The notes under the pieces are model-generated. The model saw only the letters and a program-made list of their open reading frames with translations. It was not told the DNA's origin and searched no databases. Shown here piece by piece: positions 60,403-64,000 of a stretch of 64,000 bases of DNA; positions within the stretch are counted from its first letter, which is position 1, and every line of letters begins with the position of its first letter. Origin of the DNA: Phytobacter ursingii (lineage in GTDB: Bacteria > Pseudomonadota > Gammaproteobacteria > Enterobacterales > Enterobacteriaceae). The position numbers and the translations under genes were made by a program. Location of the stretch: positions 620,001 through 684,000 of the forward strand of contig CABDWT010000002.1 in assembly GCA_901456055.1 (NCBI GenBank), given 5' to 3'.

Positions 60403-63400
60403 TGTTCTCTCGCTTCTTCGTGCGGCGCCCGGTCTTTGCCTGGGTACTCGCCATCCTCATCATGATGGCCGGGGTGCTGGCTATCCGCACGCTGCCCATC
60501 GCGCAGTATCCGGACGTGGCGCCGCCCTCGATAAAAATTACCGCCACCTACACCGGTGCGTCGGCGCAAACGCTGGAAAACAGTGTGACCCAGGTTATTG
60601 AACAACAGCTTACCGGGCTCGATAACCTGCTTTATTTCACCTCCACCAGCAGTTCCGATGGTCAGGTGACTATCACCGTGACCTTCGAACAGGGTACCGA
60701 CCCGGACACCGCTCAGGTGCAGGTACAGAACAAAGTGCAACAGGCCGAGTCCCGCCTGCCAACCGAAGTCACCCAGTCCGGCGTTACGGTGGTGAAATCG
60801 CAGAGCAGCTTTCTGCTCATCATGGCGATGTATGACAAAACCGACCACGCCTCCAGCTCCGATATCGCCGACTGGCTGGTGAGTAATGTACAGGACCCGC
60901 TCGCACGCGTTAACGGTGTGGGTAGCCTGCAGGTGTTCGGTGCGCAATACGCGATGCGTATCTGGATGGATCCGGACAAACTGGCTTCGTACGCGCTGAT
61001 GCCGTCGGATGTGCAGACCGCCATTGAAGCGCAGAACGTACAGGTTTCCGCCGGGAAAATCGGCGCGTTGCCAGCCTCAAACAGTCAGCAACTCACCGCC
61101 ACGGTCCGCGCGCAGTCGCGCCTGCAAACCGTGGATCAGTTCCGCAATATCATCATCAAAAGTGAAACCAACGGTGCGGTGGTTCGTATCGGCGACGTTG
61201 CCCGCGTAGAGATGGGCAGCGAAGACTATTCGGCAACGGCGAAACTGAACGGCCACCCGGCGGCGGGCCTGGCGGTGATGCTGGCTCCGGGCGCGAACGC
61301 GCTGGATACCGCCACGCTGGTGAAAAATAAAATCGCCGGGTTCCGTCACAGCATGCCGCAGGGCTATGACATCGCCTACCCGAAAGACAGCACCGATTTT
61401 ATCAAAATCTCCATCGAAGACGTGGTACAGACGCTGATCGAAGCCATCGTGCTGGTAGTCTGCGTGATGTATTTGTTTTTGCAAAACATCCGCGCCACGC
61501 TGATTCCGGCGATGGCAGTACCCGTCGTGCTGTTAGGCACCTTTGGCGTGCTGGCCCTGTTTGGTTATTCGATTAACACCCTGACGCTGTTTGCGATGGT
61601 GCTGGCGATAGGCTTGCTGGTGGACGATGCCATCGTGGTGGTGGAAAACGTCGAGCGTATTATGCGCGACGAAGGGCTGCCCGCCCGCGAAGCCACCGAA
61701 AAATCGATGGGCGAAATTTCCGGCGCGCTGGTGGCGATTGCGCTTGTACTCTCCGCCGTGTTCCTGCCGATGGCCTTCTTTGGCGGCTCTACCGGGGTGA
61801 TTTACCGTCAGTTCTCGGTCACCATCATCTCGGCCATGACCCTGTCGGTGATTGTCGCCCTGACCCTGACTCCGGCGCTGTGCGGCGCGGTGATGCAGCA
61901 CAGCACACCGCATAAAAAAGGCTTCTTCGGCGCGTTCAACCGCTTCTACACCCGTACCGAAAACCAATACGAGCACCGCGTACTGCGCGTATTGCGCCGC
62001 GCCGTCACCGTGATCGCCACCTATGGCGTGCTCTGCGCGGCAATGGCATTTGTCATGTGGCGTCTGCCAGGCAGTTTTCTGCCGACCGAAGACCAGGGTT
62101 CTGTGATGGTGCAGTTCACCCTGCCCGCCGGGGCGACCGCGCCGCGTACCGATGCGGTCGCCAGCAAAGTGACCGACTGGTTCCTCAGCAACGAGAAAGC
62201 CAATACCGACGCCATCTTCACGGTCACCGGCTTTAGCTTTAGCGGGAGCGGGCAGAACGCCGGAATGGCCTTCGTCTCGCTGAAAAACTGGTCAGAACGT
62301 AAGGGGGCGGAAAATACCGCGCAGGCGATCGCCCTGCGGGCCACTCAACAGTTAAGCACTCTCCGCGATGCCAGCATTTTCGCCATGACGCCACCGTCGG
62401 TGGACGGTCTGGGGCAGAGCAACGGCTTTACCTTTGAGCTGCTGGCAAGCGGCGGCACGGATCGCGACGAACTGCTGAAAATGCGCAACCAGTTGATTGG
62501 TGAGGCCAGCAAAAGCCCGGAACTGCAATCCGTTCGAGCCAACGACCTGCCGCAAATGCCGCAGTTGCAGGTGGATATCGACAGCAACAAAGCCGTTGCG
62601 CTGGGCCTGTCGCTGAGCGATGTCAACAATACGCTCTCCAGCGCCTGGGGCGGGACCTATGTGAATGATTTTATCGATCGTGGACGCGTGAAGAAGGTCT
62701 ATATCCAGGGGGATAGCGCGTTTCGCGCCGCCCCGTCGGACCTGAAAAAATGGTACGTGCGCGGCAGCGATGACAGCATGACGCCATTCTCCGCCTTTGC
62801 CGCCACCCACTGGGAATATGGTCCGGAAAGTCTGGTGCGCTACAACGGCTCGGCGGCCTATGAAATTCAGGGCGAGAACGCCAGCGGGTTCAGCTCCGGC
62901 GTGGCGATGAGCAAAATGGAGACCCTCGCCAATAATTTGCCGGCGGGTTCCACCTGGGCCTGGAGCGGCCTGTCACTGCAGGAAAAACTCGCCAGCGGCC
63001 AGGCCATGAGCCTCTATGCCATCTCAATCATGGTGGTGTTCCTCTGTCTGGCAGCCCTCTATGAGAGCTGGTCCGTGCCGATTTCGGTCATTCTGGTGAT
63101 CCCGCTCGGCCTGCTTGGGGCGGCGCTGGCAGCCTGGATGCGCGGCCTGAATAATGATGTCTACTTCCAGGTGGCGCTGCTGACCACCATTGGCCTGTCG
63201 TCGAAAAACGCCATTTTGATTGTCGAGTTTGCCGAAGCCGCGGTGCAGGAAGGCTATTCCCTGAGCCGGGCTGCGCTGCGTGCGGCACGTACCCGTTTAC
63301 GCCCGATTATGATGACCTCGCTGGCATTTATCGCCGGGGTGCTACCGCTGGCCGTGGCCACCGGGGCCGGAGCCAACAGCCGTGTCGCCATCGGTACCGG

Positions 63401-63509
63401 CATTATCGGCGGTACGCTGGCCGCCACGCTGCTCGCGATTTTCTTTGTTCCGCTGTTCTTTATGCTGGTGAAACGTCTGTTCGCCGGTAAACGTCAACGC
63501 CAGGAGTAA
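60402..63509 (+). CDS. eefB: RND multidrug efflux transporter (EefB-like)
   Basis: This 1035-residue HAE1-type inner-membrane proton antiporter has twelve helices: TM1 with MFSRFFVRRPVFAWVLAI, large periplasmic loops, and TM4 with the proton-relay aspartates in GLLVDDAIVVVENVERI. The TM10 partner lysine region and GLSSKNAILIVEFAEA-type motif are also intact. Length and motifs are those of AcrB relatives. The exported drugs cannot be read from sequence; Eef pumps of Enterobacter have been linked to acid tolerance and some antibiotics. It is coupled to eefA by a TGATG overlap, and eefC starts two bases after its stop. Confidence 0.85.
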   Translation: MFSRFFVRRPVFAWVLAILIMMAGVLAIRTLPIAQYPDVAPPSIKITATYTGASAQTLENSVTQVIEQQLTGLDNLLYFTSTSSSDGQVTITVTFEQGTDPDTAQVQVQNKVQQAESRLPTEVTQSGVTVVKSQSSFLLIMAMYDKTDHASSSDIADWLVSNVQDPLARVNGVGSLQVFGAQYAMRIWMDPDKLASYALMPSDVQTAIEAQNVQVSAGKIGALPASNSQQLTATVRAQSRLQTVDQFRNIIIKSETNGAVVRIGDVARVEMGSEDYSATAKLNGHPAAGLAVMLAPGANALDTATLVKNKIAGFRHSMPQGYDIAYPKDSTDFIKISIEDVVQTLIEAIVLVVCVMYLFLQNIRATLIPAMAVPVVLLGTFGVLALFGYSINTLTLFAMVLAIGLLVDDAIVVVENVERIMRDEGLPAREATEKSMGEISGALVAIALVLSAVFLPMAFFGGSTGVIYRQFSVTIISAMTLSVIVALTLTPALCGAVMQHSTPHKKGFFGAFNRFYTRTENQYEHRVLRVLRRAVTVIATYGVLCAAMAFVMWRLPGSFLPTEDQGSVMVQFTLPAGATAPRTDAVASKVTDWFLSNEKANTDAIFTVTGFSFSGSGQNAGMAFVSLKNWSERKGAENTAQAIALRATQQLSTLRDASIFAMTPPSVDGLGQSNGFTFELLASGGTDRDELLKMRNQLIGEASKSPELQSVRANDLPQMPQLQVDIDSNKAVALGLSLSDVNNTLSSAWGGTYVNDFIDRGRVKKVYIQGDSAFRAAPSDLKKWYVRGSDDSMTPFSAFAATHWEYGPESLVRYNGSAAYEIQGENASGFSSGVAMSKMETLANNLPAGSTWAWSGLSLQEKLASGQAMSLYAISIMVVFLCLAALYESWSVPISVILVIPLGLLGAALAAWMRGLNNDVYFQVALLTTIGLSSKNAILIVEFAEAAVQEGYSLSRAALRAARTRLRPIMMTSLAFIAGVLPLAVATGAGANSRVAIGTGIIGGTLAATLLAIFFVPLFFMLVKRLFAGKRQRQE

Positions 63510-63511
63510 TT

Positions 63512-64000
63512 ATGTTTCGTCTTAGTGTGCTTGTTCTGGCTCTCCTGAGCGCGGGCTGTGTGTCGCTCGACCCGACGTATCAACGCCCGGATGCCCCCGT
63601 TCCTGCCACCCTGCCCGGCGGCAACGGTGAAGCGAAAGCAGTCGCGACCGACTGGAAACAGGTGGTCAATGACAGTCGCCTGCAACAGGTGGTGAGCCTG
63701 TCGCTCACCCAAAACCGCGATGTGCAAAAAGCGCTTGCCGATATTGACGCGGCACGCGCGCTCTATGTCGAAGACCGGGCCGCGCTCTTCCCCACCGTAA
63801 ATGCGGCGTTGAGCAATACCCGCAGCCGCACCGTGGCCAGCGGCGTGACCTCCAGCTCAGAGGCCAACGGCGCGGTGTCGAGCTTTGAGCTGGATCTGTT
63901 TGGTCGTAACCAGAGCCTTGCGCGGGCCGAGCGGGAAACCTGGCTTGCCAGCGAATATACCGCGCAAAACACCCGCCTGACCCTGGTGGGGGAAATCACT
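63512..64000 (+). CDS. eefC: RND outer-membrane channel lipoprotein (EefC-like), cut by the window end
   Basis: The 163 codons visible begin MFRLSVLVLALLSAGC, with lipobox LLSAGC and lipidated C16. The NodT/OprM-type N-terminus follows: LDPTYQRPDAPVPATLP, then SLSLTQNRDVQKALADIDAARALY and SSFELDLFGRNQSLARAE. It is the TolC-like channel of the pump. AGGAG precedes the ATG by five bases, and eefB ends two bases upstream. No stop occurs before the window end, so about two thirds of the gene is missing by truncation. Confidence 0.85.
   Translation, partial: MFRLSVLVLALLSAGCVSLDPTYQRPDAPVPATLPGGNGEAKAVATDWKQVVNDSRLQQVVSLSLTQNRDVQKALADIDAARALYVEDRAALFPTVNAALSNTRSRTVASGVTSSSEANGAVSSFELDLFGRNQSLARAERETWLASEYTAQNTRLTLVGEIT

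Overview
The window is chromosomal DNA from a member of the Enterobacteriaceae. From prfC to yjiL it follows, gene for gene, the region near the end of the E. coli K-12 map: prfC-yjjG-rimI-holD / rsmC / leuVPQ tRNAs / yjjZ / fhuF / bglJ-yjjQ / yjjPB / dnaTC-yjjA / opgB / lgoD-lgoR-lgoT / tsr / btsT-yjiX-yjiA / yjiN / mdtM / yjiML. Chromosomal fosA, an Eef-type RND pump, a stand-alone GGDEF gene next to the Leu tRNAs and many GC-rich REP/BoxC-like repeats argue against E. coli itself. They point to the Enterobacter/Lelliottia/Leclercia/Citrobacter/Klebsiella side of the family. The species cannot be fixed from the sequence by eye.

Layout. 1-4.4 kb: translation and replication housekeeping genes (RF3, nucleotidase, ribosomal acetyltransferase, Pol III psi, 16S methyltransferase). 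4.5-4.85 kb: three tandem tRNA-Leu(CAG) genes behind a stringent-type promoter. 4.9-7.3 kb: an iron-linked cluster with two Fur boxes (yjjZ, a diguanylate cyclase, fhuF). 7.4-9.7 kb: a lone PTS IIC gene and a YbaK-like editing protein. 9.8-12.9 kb: bglJ-yjjQ and the succinate exporter yjjPB, separated by an AT-rich block. 12.9-14.6 kb: TetR, OhrR and Ohr. 14.8-19.2 kb: dnaT-dnaC-yjjA-opgB. 19.3-23 kb: L-galactonate genes. 23-29.3 kb: a double GNAT protein, the serine receptor tsr with a sigma-28 promoter, and the pyruvate transporter btsT with phased BtsR-type repeats.

From 29.3 kb accessory genes increase: a UDG-fold-like protein, a YafQ/DinJ toxin-antitoxin pair, a second RmuC-type protein, yjiN, mdtM, the yjiM-yjiL-DUF3343 cluster, a MarR-HlyD-DUF2955 export operon and an MDR oxidoreductase. 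At 42.1-44.1 kb three co-oriented genes (metallopeptidase, lipoprotein, ankyrin protein) look like an orphan type VI effector-immunity set. Then come TetR/O-methyltransferase, hicAB, fosA-lysR/quinone reductase, a DUF1176 protein, a stand-alone ClpP-like protease, DUF1127, a MocR regulator with a dense operator, and a TonB receptor with an AraC regulator. A stub of a second T6SS effector sits beside an LprI-like protein. The window ends in eefR-eefA-eefB-eefC, cut by the window edge.

The least explained items are: (i) a ~120-bp non-coding element present twice in inverted orientation, each copy next to or inside BoxC-like sequence (7.4 and 37.65 kb); (ii) the two effector-immunity islands, one reduced to a 49-codon effector stub; (iii) the UDG-like protein; (iv) yjiM-yjiL with a DUF3343 partner; (v) two tandem palindromic repeat arrays with 79-bp and 115-bp periods; (vi) several well-formed operator arrays.
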